A DNA stretch of 64,000 bases from CAZJKE01 sp964546585 (lineage in GTDB: Bacteria > Planctomycetota > Phycisphaerae > Phycisphaerales > SM1A02), in the NCBI GenBank assembly GCA_964546585.1, contig CAZJKE010000003.1, positions 24,569-88,568 on the forward strand. The letters are read 5' to 3'. The position numbers and the translations under genes were made by a program. The notes beneath the pieces are model-generated. The model was not told the origin of the DNA, searched no databases, and was given only the letters and a program-made list of their open reading frames with translations. Shown one piece after another: positions 1 to 7,730 of the stretch. The first letter of the stretch is position 1; each line of letters begins with the position of its first letter.

Positions 1-861
1 CAATAATGTGTCGTCGGAAGGATCAAAGTTCACGATGTTCCCGATGGCGTCAATATCGCCAATCGCAGCTTTTACCATCGGCAAAGCCATGGCCATCATG
101 TGGTTTGCCCCGGGCTGCATGAGGGCGTCCACGAAGTTCTCGAGCATGATGACTGCTCGCACATCGCCATCGTCCCCGAGCCGCTCCATGACGGCCTGAT
201 AATCTTCGTTCTCGGAAAGCGATCCGGGCTCTGCATCGCCATCGACGACCGCAAGTCCGCGAGCAATTCCATCGGCATCCGTACCGACCAGCAGGAAGCC
301 GTCCTCCAACACCGCGTAGAACCGGCCACCCGATCCACCCCCGAAATACTCCAACGGTTCCGACCAGTCGTGTCCGGAGAGGACCCAAACATCCTCGCCG
401 CTGATTTCGACAGTCTCGCTTTCCCATGTGGACTGTTCCTGGCCGCGCTCGATCAGGGTCTCGACAACCGACCCCCAGTCGCCGGCGTCGATCTCGATCA
501 TGGCCAACAACCCGGGCGACACTTCGCCCGACTCGTGGTCGACAACCGGATAGGCCGCGAATCCCGCATACCCCGATGGGCAATCAGGCGACTCATCAAG
601 GCCCGCTTCGGCCAGCAGTTCATTCCACATCGCCGACATCTCGCCACAGGCTTCGTCGAGTGCCTCTTCGCCCTTGACCGCAGAAATCGCACTGTACAGG
701 GCTTCGCAGATCCCGTTGTCCTTGGCAAACGACATCGCGCGGCCAAGGTTGTCAACCGACATGACAAGGACGGCCTCGCCTACCACCGCGTCTTCGATTT
801 TCGTATCACTCCCCGCCACAGCGGACAGGACCAGCGTTGTCGTCATCAGTGTCGTGAACAT
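1..861 (-). CDS. Secreted protein of unknown function (3' end outside window)
   Basis: The reading frame is open from an ATG at 861 to the left edge, 287 codons without a stop, so the C-terminus is missing. GAAGGAG lies a few bases upstream of the ATG and fixes the start. The first ~18 residues (MFTTLMTTTLVLSAVAGS) look like a signal peptide, so the product should be exported. The mature part is acidic with repeated 'VLSVDNLGRA', 'ISGEDVWVLSG' and 'VLEDGFLLVG' type strands. It resembles in style the secreted protein encoded at 57424-59046 (both test a value, then read out 'DGWLIASSG/DGFLLVGTD'), and the two may belong to one planctomycete family. I do not recognise a named domain and assign no function. 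Confidence 0.75.
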   Translation of the reverse strand, partial: MFTTLMTTTLVLSAVAGSDTKIEDAVVGEAVLVMSVDNLGRAMSFAKDNGICEALYSAISAVKGEEALDEACGEMSAMWNELLAEAGLDESPDCPSGYAGFAAYPVVDHESGEVSPGLLAMIEIDAGDWGSVVETLIERGQEQSTWESETVEISGEDVWVLSGHDWSEPLEYFGGGSGGRFYAVLEDGFLLVGTDADGIARGLAVVDGDAEPGSLSENEDYQAVMERLGDDGDVRAVIMLENFVDALMQPGANHMMAMALPMVKAAIGDIDAIGNIVNFDPSDDTLL

Positions 862-892
862 GGCGGTACTCCTTCTTGCTATCTGCTTGGGA

Positions 893-1849
893 TCAGTGTC
901 CACTGCCTCTCAACTGCGGTGCTGTCCCAGTTCGTCTTCTGAATGGTGGCTCCAGATACTTGTGCCCCGCATTTGGATTCTTTGCGTCATAGGTAAAGGC
1001 CTCGCGGTTGCGAATGAAATCCTTGACATACCGCGTGGGAATGGCGAAGTTCAATGCTTCCGCATCTCGCCGCACCATGTTCGTGATGCCCACAACCTCG
1101 CCCCATGTATTGAACAATGGGCCACCGGAGTTTCCGGGGTTGACTGCCGCGTCCGTCTGGATGTAGGTCAAGCCATTGAAACTTCGCTGCGTCGTGGAAA
1201 TCACACCCTGACTCATCGTCTGCTCCAGACCAAGCGGGTTCCCGATCGCGAAGACTGTCTGTCCAACCTCGATGGATTCGTCTCGCTCCAGGGGCGCATG
1301 GTCGAATGGTTTGCCCTCGGGATGCACCAGCCGCAGGAGCGCCAAATCCAAGTGATTGTTGATGGCGACGATTTCGATGTCCTCCAGCGTGGTACGCCGA
1401 AGTGTCCCGTCCGGCTGCGGAAGCCACACAGTTGCTCGCAGATCGGTTTCGCCTTGAATCACATGGGCATTGGTCACGGCGAAACCGTCTTCATTGAGGA
1501 TAACACCTGACCCCAGCGCCTTCGGCGTCGACACCTTGATAACCGACGGTCCGACGAGCGCCGCCTGCTCGCGCGGACTCAGTTCCGGAAGCCCGGTCGC
1601 GACGCGATAGAGAAATCCGTCATCCTCAACGGCAACTTCGGAGTCGGCCGCATCCACAATGGCTTCGGCCACATCCTCGACCGGTATCTCGATCACTTGA
1701 CTGCCAATATCGATCCAGACATGACTGTCGGTTCGTTTCAGGATCTCGCCCGTGACCTCCGCACCGTCGCGAAGCCGAACGACATCCGCCAGAACCGAGG
1801 TGGAAACCGCCGTCAGCGCCGCCAACGAGATACATGCCATCCGCTTCAT
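893..1849 (-). CDS. HtrA/Deg-like secreted serine protease without PDZ domain
   Basis: This is a 318-residue trypsin-like (family S1C) protease. Residues 1-21 form a signal peptide. Residues ~22-65 form a small beta-rich domain ('VVRLRDGAEVTGEIL'). The protease fold follows, with the full triad visible: His129 in TNAHV, Asp168 in NNHLDLALL and Ser241 in NPGNSGGPL. HtrA proteins normally carry one or two C-terminal PDZ domains; here the protein ends about 75 residues after the active serine in an Arg-rich tail, so any regulation must come from the N-terminal domain. The ATG at 1849 was chosen because a signal peptide follows at once and a TATACT hexamer lies 9 bases upstream; longer in-frame starts would bury the signal peptide. 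It is divergent from the FG-GAP gene at 1890. Confidence 0.88.
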   Translation of the reverse strand: MKRMACISLAALTAVSTSVLADVVRLRDGAEVTGEILKRTDSHVWIDIGSQVIEIPVEDVAEAIVDAADSEVAVEDDGFLYRVATGLPELSPREQAALVGPSVIKVSTPKALGSGVILNEDGFAVTNAHVIQGETDLRATVWLPQPDGTLRRTTLEDIEIVAINNHLDLALLRLVHPEGKPFDHAPLERDESIEVGQTVFAIGNPLGLEQTMSQGVISTTQRSFNGLTYIQTDAAVNPGNSGGPLFNTWGEVVGITNMVRRDAEALNFAIPTRYVKDFIRNREAFTYDAKNPNAGHKYLEPPFRRRTGTAPQLRGSGH

Positions 1850-1858
1850 GGTCCGGCC

Positions 1859-1866
1859 AGTATAGT
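1859..1866. promoter_or_regulatory. Overlapping divergent -10 elements
   Basis: AGTATAGT reads as TATACT on the minus strand (1864-1859), 9 bases before the protease start at 1849. It also reads as TATAGT on the plus strand (1861-1866), 23 bases before the FG-GAP gene, which additionally has a GAAGGAG ribosome site. The two -10 elements share the TATA core. Confidence 0.45.
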
Positions 1867-1889
1867 GGCTCATCCCGAAGGAGAAACCC

Positions 1890-4160
1890 ATGCCTACCCT
1901 GCTGCTGACCGCTGCCGCAGCCCTGTGTGCTGCCACCAACGCCGATGACGCTCCGCTGGCCGATTACTTTGGCTTCCAAGGTGTCGAAGCCATCAAGATC
2001 GGCGACCGCGCCGGTCCAATGTATGTCGCCGACATGAATGGTGACGGGCTTCAAGACATCCTCATTGTCAATAATCACTTCAGCCGCATCGATCTCCTGT
2101 TGCAAGACCGCAACGGAGATCCAGCGGACATCCCCTCCGTCTCGCGAGCAAACGAAATACCAGAGCATTGGCGTTTCGACCGCGAGCAGATCATGGTGCC
2201 GCACAAGGTCACGGCGTTGGCCACCCATGACTTTGACAACGACAGCCGCATGGATATCGTCTACGCCGCGCAGCCATCCCACGTCGTGTTCCTGCGGCAG
2301 ATGCCCGACGGGACTTTTGAGCAGGCGAGGCGACACCGCGTCAAGGACATCGCAGCAAATCGCGCTGCTTTTTCGATCCACAACATCATCGACAATCGCG
2401 CGCCGGAACTGATCACGATTGCGGATGGCAACATCGTCATCTATCCAATTACCGGCGATGTACTCGGCAAGGCAACCGAAGTGCCGGCGGGTACAAAGGT
2501 GGTTGCGTTTGAAATAGCGGACTATGACGGCGATGGGCTTGATGACATCGCGGGTATCGCGCCGGACAACAAGTCTCCCGTTCGACTTTGGCTCGCGCGA
2601 ACATACGGAGGGCAACTCTTGCTTGGACCCCAGATTCGGTTCGACATGCCGACCCTGCGCGAGTTTGCGGCGGTGACACCGCGTGACGGCGACGCAGCGC
2701 TCATGGCGATCATCGAACGAGCAAGTCGTAGAATCGTCCTGTACGAACTTGTCCGCGAGTCGATCGAGACATCCGGGGATCGCGAAGCAGCGATCGAAGT
2801 GCACGCCTTCGCGGATTCGGAGAGTGGGGCCAGGTCGCATGTCATTGTGGATGTCGATGAGGACGGGCTTCTTGATGTGATTGCAACAAACGGTGCGGAC
2901 AACACTGTTCTTGTGTTTCGTCAGCTCCGAAACGGCGGGATGGACGCACCAAGGTCCTGCCCGACGCTCTCAGGAGTCGATGCCATCGCGGCGTGCGACA
3001 TTGACGGAAACGGCAAGAGCGATCTCTTCGTCCTCAGCGAGGATGAGGGAGTAGTCGGCCGGTCGCCCCTGTTCGCAGGTAAAGTCCCCTTTCCTCAGCC
3101 CGTACCGATCGAGTCTGGGAACACTCCCGTTTCTCTCCAGACGGTTGAACTTGACGAGGGTTGGCGTCTGGCCGTGGTCTCCAAACAGAAGCGAGACTAT
3201 GTTCTGGATCTCGTCGATGCGGACGGAAACCGAGAAACCATCGATCTCGGTTCGCTCAGTCGCGGGCCGGATGAGATCCTCGCGTTTGACGCGGATCAGG
3301 ATGGCCGAATGGACCTGCTCCTCTTGACCCGCGAGCGGCCCATGAAGATGTTGCAGGCGACCGATGACGGCTTCGCGGTGCTCGATGACAGCGACATGGG
3401 GCAGTATGGCCTTGTGCAGGAAGCCACGGCGGACAACACTTCAATTCACGATCTGGACGACGATGGGCATCCAGAGTTGCTGATTGCTGATGACAATTTC
3501 GTTCGAGGTGTTCGATACGAGCCTGAAACGGAAGGATCGGTCAGCCCCGGCTGGCAGGTTGTCGAACAGATCAACATAGATGACGGTTCATCGACTCTCG
3601 CGTCGCTCGCGAGCATCAACGAACATCAGTTGATCGCCGCAGATACTGACAACGACCGGCTTGTCTTGATCGGCGTTGGGAAAGACGGAAGTTGGAGCGA
3701 GTCAGACAGCCTTCTTGTCAACGGCTTCGAACTTGGGCCAATTCATACTGGTGACTTCACCGGCGACGGCGGCGATGACATCTTGGTCATGGGGGATGCT
3801 GGCTTTGCGGTTGTCCGACTCTCCGGCGATCGGCTCGCACTGAATGAGGTTCAGTCGTGGCGAAGTGATGAGACGCGGCGAGTCCAGCACGAACTTGCCG
3901 TCGGCGATGTGAACGCCGACGGACATGTTGACATGGTGTCACTGGATGCCGGTGAACAGATGTTGGAAATATTCACCTTCGGCGACAGTGGACGGATGAT
4001 GCATGCGACGGCGTTCAAGGTGTTCGAATCGCGGATTTTCTCCGGTGGTGAGCCGCGGGAATTCGAACCGAGTCAGGCGATCATCACCGATCTGACCGGC
4101 GACCGCGCATCGGACATACTGCTCTTGACGCACGATCGGTTGTTGCTGTATCCGCAGTAG
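1890..4160 (+). CDS. Secreted FG-GAP/VCBS repeat (beta-propeller) protein
   Basis: This is a 756-residue exported protein starting at an ATG preceded by GAAGGAG. The first ~19 residues are a short hydrophobic signal sequence ending in an Ala-rich stretch. The body is built from about ten calcium-loop motifs of the type D-x-[ND]-x-D-G-x-x-D: DMNGDGLQD, DFDNDSRMD, DYDGDGLDD, DVDEDGLLD, DIDGNGKSD, DADQDGRMD, DLDDDGHPE, DFTGDGGDD, DVNADGHVD and DLTGDRASD. These are typical of integrin-like FG-GAP/VCBS propellers, so the protein probably folds as one or two propellers in the periplasm or on the surface. No catalytic domain or dockerin tail is visible. Its partner is unknown; the divergent neighbour is a secreted protease. 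Confidence 0.87.
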   Translation: MPTLLLTAAAALCAATNADDAPLADYFGFQGVEAIKIGDRAGPMYVADMNGDGLQDILIVNNHFSRIDLLLQDRNGDPADIPSVSRANEIPEHWRFDREQIMVPHKVTALATHDFDNDSRMDIVYAAQPSHVVFLRQMPDGTFEQARRHRVKDIAANRAAFSIHNIIDNRAPELITIADGNIVIYPITGDVLGKATEVPAGTKVVAFEIADYDGDGLDDIAGIAPDNKSPVRLWLARTYGGQLLLGPQIRFDMPTLREFAAVTPRDGDAALMAIIERASRRIVLYELVRESIETSGDREAAIEVHAFADSESGARSHVIVDVDEDGLLDVIATNGADNTVLVFRQLRNGGMDAPRSCPTLSGVDAIAACDIDGNGKSDLFVLSEDEGVVGRSPLFAGKVPFPQPVPIESGNTPVSLQTVELDEGWRLAVVSKQKRDYVLDLVDADGNRETIDLGSLSRGPDEILAFDADQDGRMDLLLLTRERPMKMLQATDDGFAVLDDSDMGQYGLVQEATADNTSIHDLDDDGHPELLIADDNFVRGVRYEPETEGSVSPGWQVVEQINIDDGSSTLASLASINEHQLIAADTDNDRLVLIGVGKDGSWSESDSLLVNGFELGPIHTGDFTGDGGDDILVMGDAGFAVVRLSGDRLALNEVQSWRSDETRRVQHELAVGDVNADGHVDMVSLDAGEQMLEIFTFGDSGRMMHATAFKVFESRIFSGGEPREFEPSQAIITDLTGDRASDILLLTHDRLLLYPQ

Positions 4161-4177
4161 CCTCGTTCAGTGACTTG

Positions 4178-5320
4178 CTACCGCTGGTTCATTGGCACAT
4201 ACGACTGGCCGTGCGGGCCGTTGTATTCGCAGCGTGGGCGGATCAGTCGGTTGTCAGCGAGGTATTCGAGGCAATGTGCCGTCCAACCGGATACTCGGCT
4301 CATTGCGAAAACTGGTGTGAAGAGGTCCAATTCCAGCCCCAACGAGGAATAGGTCGTCGCGGAGTAGAAGTCGACATTCGGGAAGATGCCCTTTTCGCCG
4401 ACTTCCCGTTCCATGATCTGTTCAATGCGGCTGCTCATTTCAAAGAGATCGAGATTCCCCGTGTCCTCAGCGATGCCCTTGGAGAACGACTTCAGGTAGG
4501 TGGCTCTCGGGTCGTATGCCTTGTAGACGCGGTGGCCGAACCCCATGATTCGCTCATGATTGGCCAACCGGTCAAGGACGAATCTCTCGGCAGATTCGAT
4601 GTCACCGATCTCCTCAAGCATCAGCATGACGCCTTGATTAGCGCCACCGTGGAGTGGACCCTTCAGCGTGCCGATCGCGGTCGTGATCGCCGAATACATG
4701 TCGCTGAGCGTGGCTATCGTCACCAGTGCCGCAAAGGTTGATGCGTTGAACCCGTGGTCCGCATGCAAGATCAAACAGACATCCATCGCCCGCACCATGC
4801 GTTCGGTCGGCTCTTCATCTCGCACCATGCGAAGAAAACTCTCCGCAATGCAGCAGTCGCCGGTCGGTCGAATGACATCCAAGCCCTTTCGATGGCGGTC
4901 GAACCCCGCGATCAGCGCGGGCATCTTGGCAAGCATCGACAGTGACTTTCGCTCGTTCTCGTCCGGTGCATCAGCGTGAAGATCATGGAGCGCAAGCGCC
5001 GAGACAAGGGTCCTGAGCGCATGCATGGGGCTCGCGTCGCGCGGGAGCGACACGATCATGTCCCACATCGCCTCCGGAAGGTCGTATTCGCTGCGAATCT
5101 GTGCGTTGAACGCGTCGAGTTCGCTTCGGCTCGGCAGCCGCCTGTTCCAAAGCAGAAATGTCGCTTCCTCGAAGGTGCTGTGCCGGGCCAGATCATCGAT
5201 GTCGTAGCCGACATACTCGAGAACGCCGTTCAACCCGTCGATCCAGGACAAGGATGACCTCGCAACGATTGTGTTCACGAGCCCGATGTCGAAGTTCATC
5301 TCAGGCGAGGCAGTAGCCAT
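4178..5320 (-). CDS. gltA: Citrate synthase
   Basis: The 380-residue protein condenses oxaloacetate and acetyl-CoA to citrate, the entry step of the TCA cycle, in the cytoplasm. The family signature GFGHRVYK is present. The three catalytic residues can be placed: His224 (in LHGGAN), His263 (in GFGHRVY) and Asp317 (in NVDFYS). The N-terminus has the usual YVGYDIDDLA element. The ATG at 5320 has GGAG 8 bases upstream and matches the usual N-terminal length; an upstream extension to 5392 is open but looks non-coding. Its length of 380 matches short bacterial/archaeal-type citrate synthases. Some 2-methylcitrate synthases look similar, but no prp genes are nearby. Confidence 0.95.
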   Translation of the reverse strand: MATASPEMNFDIGLVNTIVARSSLSWIDGLNGVLEYVGYDIDDLARHSTFEEATFLLWNRRLPSRSELDAFNAQIRSEYDLPEAMWDMIVSLPRDASPMHALRTLVSALALHDLHADAPDENERKSLSMLAKMPALIAGFDRHRKGLDVIRPTGDCCIAESFLRMVRDEEPTERMVRAMDVCLILHADHGFNASTFAALVTIATLSDMYSAITTAIGTLKGPLHGGANQGVMLMLEEIGDIESAERFVLDRLANHERIMGFGHRVYKAYDPRATYLKSFSKGIAEDTGNLDLFEMSSRIEQIMEREVGEKGIFPNVDFYSATTYSSLGLELDLFTPVFAMSRVSGWTAHCLEYLADNRLIRPRCEYNGPHGQSYVPMNQR

Positions 5321-5465
5321 GGGTAACGCTCCAGCAAAGGAAAGATCACGAAAAACACCGTCCATGTCAGCCCGTCGCCTCTTTCCATTCACGACAGCAC
5401 CGAGGCGAACCGGATGACGGCCCGCAGCCTCTCCATTCTAGCATTCAATGCGTCGAATCCAAGCC

Positions 5466-5471
5466 TACACT
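5466..5471 (+). promoter_or_regulatory. -10 element, likely leaderless start of rhomboid gene
   Basis: TACACT lies 6 bases before the ATG at 5478, and no Shine-Dalgarno sequence is present. Confidence 0.4.
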
Positions 5472-5477
5472 GTGCAA

Positions 5478-6650
5478 ATGCTGCTGCCGATCGGCACGGA
5501 TGCCCGAACGCGACGACAACCGCTGGTCACGGCCGCCATCGTTGCAGCGAATCTCGCAGTATTTGTGCTGCAGCGGACGCTTTCGACGCGAACCGGCGAT
5601 GCCTGGGTTGCCGCAGGGCAACTCACCCCACTTGATTTTCACGCCGCCAATCTCCTTACCTACCAATTCCTGCACGCGGACTTCTGGCATGTCGCGGGAA
5701 ACATGATTTTTCTCTGGCCTTTCGGTCGCACGATCGAAGATCGATTTGGTCATGTCGGGTTCGCCGTGTTCTTTCTGGGCTGCGGTGCAATCGCCGGCCT
5801 TGCCCACATGTGGTCTACACCCGCGCCGGTCATCGGCGCCAGTGGTGCGGTGTGCGCAGTGACTGCAGCATTCGTTGCAATTGCTCCTCGCATGCGCATT
5901 CGAGTTCTGCTGATCTTCTTTGTCATTGGCGTCTACGCAATCCCCGCCCTCTGGCTGGTCGGGCTCTTCGTCCTGTTTGATGCGGCGAATCTGCTTGGCA
6001 GCATGATTGAAGCCGGTGGCGACCGAGTTGCATGGGTAGCGCACTTGGCGGGGTATGCCAGCGGATTCACCATCACCGCCGCACTGCTCCTGACAGGTCT
6101 GATACCGAGGGGAGATCCAGACCTCTTCCGGCTGCTGCGACAATCGCGAAGGAGGGCCGAGTATCGCAGGACTATCAAGGGCGCACCCCGTTCGAGGGTG
6201 CTCGCAGAGGATGCGGCCATGCCCACCGTGGTGTTGAAACCTCGCACCCCTCGCATGTCCGACTCTGTTTCGACGGGCCGGGGAGTCGTGGCGCGGCTCG
6301 CGGCATCCGGCGATCTTGAAGCAGCAGCAGCCCGATATCTTGAACTTCTGGATGAAGACGACACGCTCGCCATGGACGCTTCGACGCAGGTGGAGATAGG
6401 CAACTGGCTTGTTCGCCACGAACGGTTCGAGGAGGCTGCGACGGTCTACGAACAACACATCGCTCGCAATCTGGCGGCCGAAGATCGATCAGATGTCGCG
6501 CTCTTGCTGTGTACCCAGTACATTCGCCGCCTTGACAAACCGCAGCGGGCGCACGATCTGCTGGAGGAGTTCGCGCAGACCATGGCTGAGGCACACCCGG
6601 TCCTGTTCAAGTCAGTTCAAGGTGAGGTGGAGAAAGCGATGAACACATGA
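5478..6650 (+). CDS. Rhomboid-family intramembrane protease with C-terminal TPR-like region
   Basis: This is a 390-residue protein. Residues ~15-215 form a polytopic rhomboid core with the WHVAGNM loop (HxxxN), the catalytic Ser122 in GASGAV and the catalytic His189 in AHLAGYASG. It should cleave membrane proteins within the bilayer. Residues ~235-390 are soluble, charged and helix-rich ('LAASGDLEAAAARYLELL', 'NWLVRHERFEEAATVY'), resembling tetratricopeptide-like helical hairpins that could bind substrates or partners. The start MLLPIGTD matches the usual 'MLxPIGTD' opening of planctomycete rhomboids and sits 6 bases after TACACT; an in-frame ATG at 5448 is less likely. The stop overlaps the ATG of trpF by 4 bases (ATGA), so the two are translationally coupled despite unrelated roles. 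Confidence 0.9.
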   Translation: MLLPIGTDARTRRQPLVTAAIVAANLAVFVLQRTLSTRTGDAWVAAGQLTPLDFHAANLLTYQFLHADFWHVAGNMIFLWPFGRTIEDRFGHVGFAVFFLGCGAIAGLAHMWSTPAPVIGASGAVCAVTAAFVAIAPRMRIRVLLIFFVIGVYAIPALWLVGLFVLFDAANLLGSMIEAGGDRVAWVAHLAGYASGFTITAALLLTGLIPRGDPDLFRLLRQSRRRAEYRRTIKGAPRSRVLAEDAAMPTVVLKPRTPRMSDSVSTGRGVVARLAASGDLEAAAARYLELLDEDDTLAMDASTQVEIGNWLVRHERFEEAATVYEQHIARNLAAEDRSDVALLLCTQYIRRLDKPQRAHDLLEEFAQTMAEAHPVLFKSVQGEVEKAMNT

Positions 6651-7273
6651 CCGGAAACTGGCACGAAGGCAAACACGTTCGAATAAAGATCTGTGGTCTT
6701 CGCACTGAGCGCGGTGTCGATGCAGCGGTGGGTTGTGGCGCTGACGCCGTTGGATTCGTGTTTGTCGATGGCTCTCCGCGGTGTGTCACGAGGGTCGAGG
6801 CCGATCGACTGTGCGGGCTCCTTCCGCCGGGGGTCCTGCCGGTCGCGGTCGTGCAGAATCATGGGGATCTGCAATCGTTCGGTGATTGGCCGGGGTGGCT
6901 GCAACTCTGCGGCGAGGAGGACCAGAGGCACATTGCAGCAGCACCCTGCCCGGTCATTCGCGCTCTCGAATGGAGTGACGATTCGATCCGCCGATGGGAT
7001 GCCAGTTGCGATGTGTCCGCCCTGTTGGTCGACGGATCAAGGGGCGGCTTGGGGACCTCGTTCGACCACGAGCCACTTGCGTCAATCATGCCCTCTCTTG
7101 GGCATCCGGTGATTGTGGCAGGAGGACTTGATCCGACGAATGTCGCTGCCGCCATTGCCACCCTCCGACCCTTTGGCGTCGATGTCAGCAGTGGTGTGGA
7201 GTCTGCGCGGGGCGAAAAATCGCCGGATCTGATCCGCGCATTCTGTACCGCCGCCCGCCCCGAAGGTGTCTGA
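6647..7273 (+). CDS. trpF: Phosphoribosylanthranilate isomerase
   Basis: The 208-residue TIM-barrel enzyme converts N-(5-phosphoribosyl)anthranilate to its ribulose form (CdRP), the third step of tryptophan synthesis. Visible signatures are KICGLRT (catalytic Cys), DGSRGGLGTSFD and VIVAGGLDPTNV (phosphate binding), and GVDVSSGVE near the C-terminus. It starts inside the stop codon of the rhomboid gene (ATGA overlap). No other trp gene is adjacent; the amidotransferase subunit gene at 10823-11413 is the only other candidate in the window, so the pathway is dispersed. Confidence 0.95.
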   Translation: MTGNWHEGKHVRIKICGLRTERGVDAAVGCGADAVGFVFVDGSPRCVTRVEADRLCGLLPPGVLPVAVVQNHGDLQSFGDWPGWLQLCGEEDQRHIAAAPCPVIRALEWSDDSIRRWDASCDVSALLVDGSRGGLGTSFDHEPLASIMPSLGHPVIVAGGLDPTNVAAAIATLRPFGVDVSSGVESARGEKSPDLIRAFCTAARPEGV

Positions 7274-7274
7274 G

Positions 7275-7730
7275 TCAGACATCCTTCTCTTTCTTGATGA
7301 TGCGAATACCGCTGATGCGGAGGCCCTTGTCGATCGCCTTGGTCATGTCCCACAGGGTCAAGGCGGCAATGGAGACGGCGGTCAAGGCCTCCATTTCAAT
7401 GCCCGTGCGGGCAGTCACCGTTGCTGATGCCTCAATGCGGATGCGATCGTCTTGGGCGTGTTCGAACGACACTGTCACATGGTCCAGTGGCAGTGGATGA
7501 CACAACGGAATCAAACGGTCACACATCTTTGCAGCGGTTATCCCAGCCACCCTCGCAACCGCCAATGCCTCGCCCTTGGGCAGATCGCCGTCCAGAATGG
7601 CTCCAATCGTGTCCGGCGCGGCCTCGAAGAATCCCTCCGCCACGGCCACGCGACGAACCTGTGGCTTGCCTGAGACATCCACCATCGACGCCCGCCCGTT
7701 CTCGTCAATGTGCGAAAGTTGATCCGTCAT
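7275..7730 (-). CDS. moaC: Cyclic pyranopterin monophosphate synthase
   Basis: The 151-residue MoaC forms cyclic pyranopterin monophosphate from the MoaA product in molybdenum cofactor synthesis. Family motifs are present: MVDVSGKP at the N-terminus, LCHPLPLDHV, TGIEMEALTAVS and DMTKAIDKG; the length is normal (about 155-165). The ATG at 7730 overlaps the stop of the upstream amidohydrolase gene (ATGA), and this coupling sets the start. It ends one base after trpF on the opposite strand (convergent). No moaA, moaD or moaE is in the window. Confidence 0.95.
   Translation of the reverse strand: MTDQLSHIDENGRASMVDVSGKPQVRRVAVAEGFFEAAPDTIGAILDGDLPKGEALAVARVAGITAAKMCDRLIPLCHPLPLDHVTVSFEHAQDDRIRIEASATVTARTGIEMEALTAVSIAALTLWDMTKAIDKGLRISGIRIIKKEKDV

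Noticed and set aside
1626..2840. Open frame of 404 codons on the minus strand
   Set aside because: It covers the 5' parts of the protease and FG-GAP genes; both of these have signal peptides and motifs, the frame has none.
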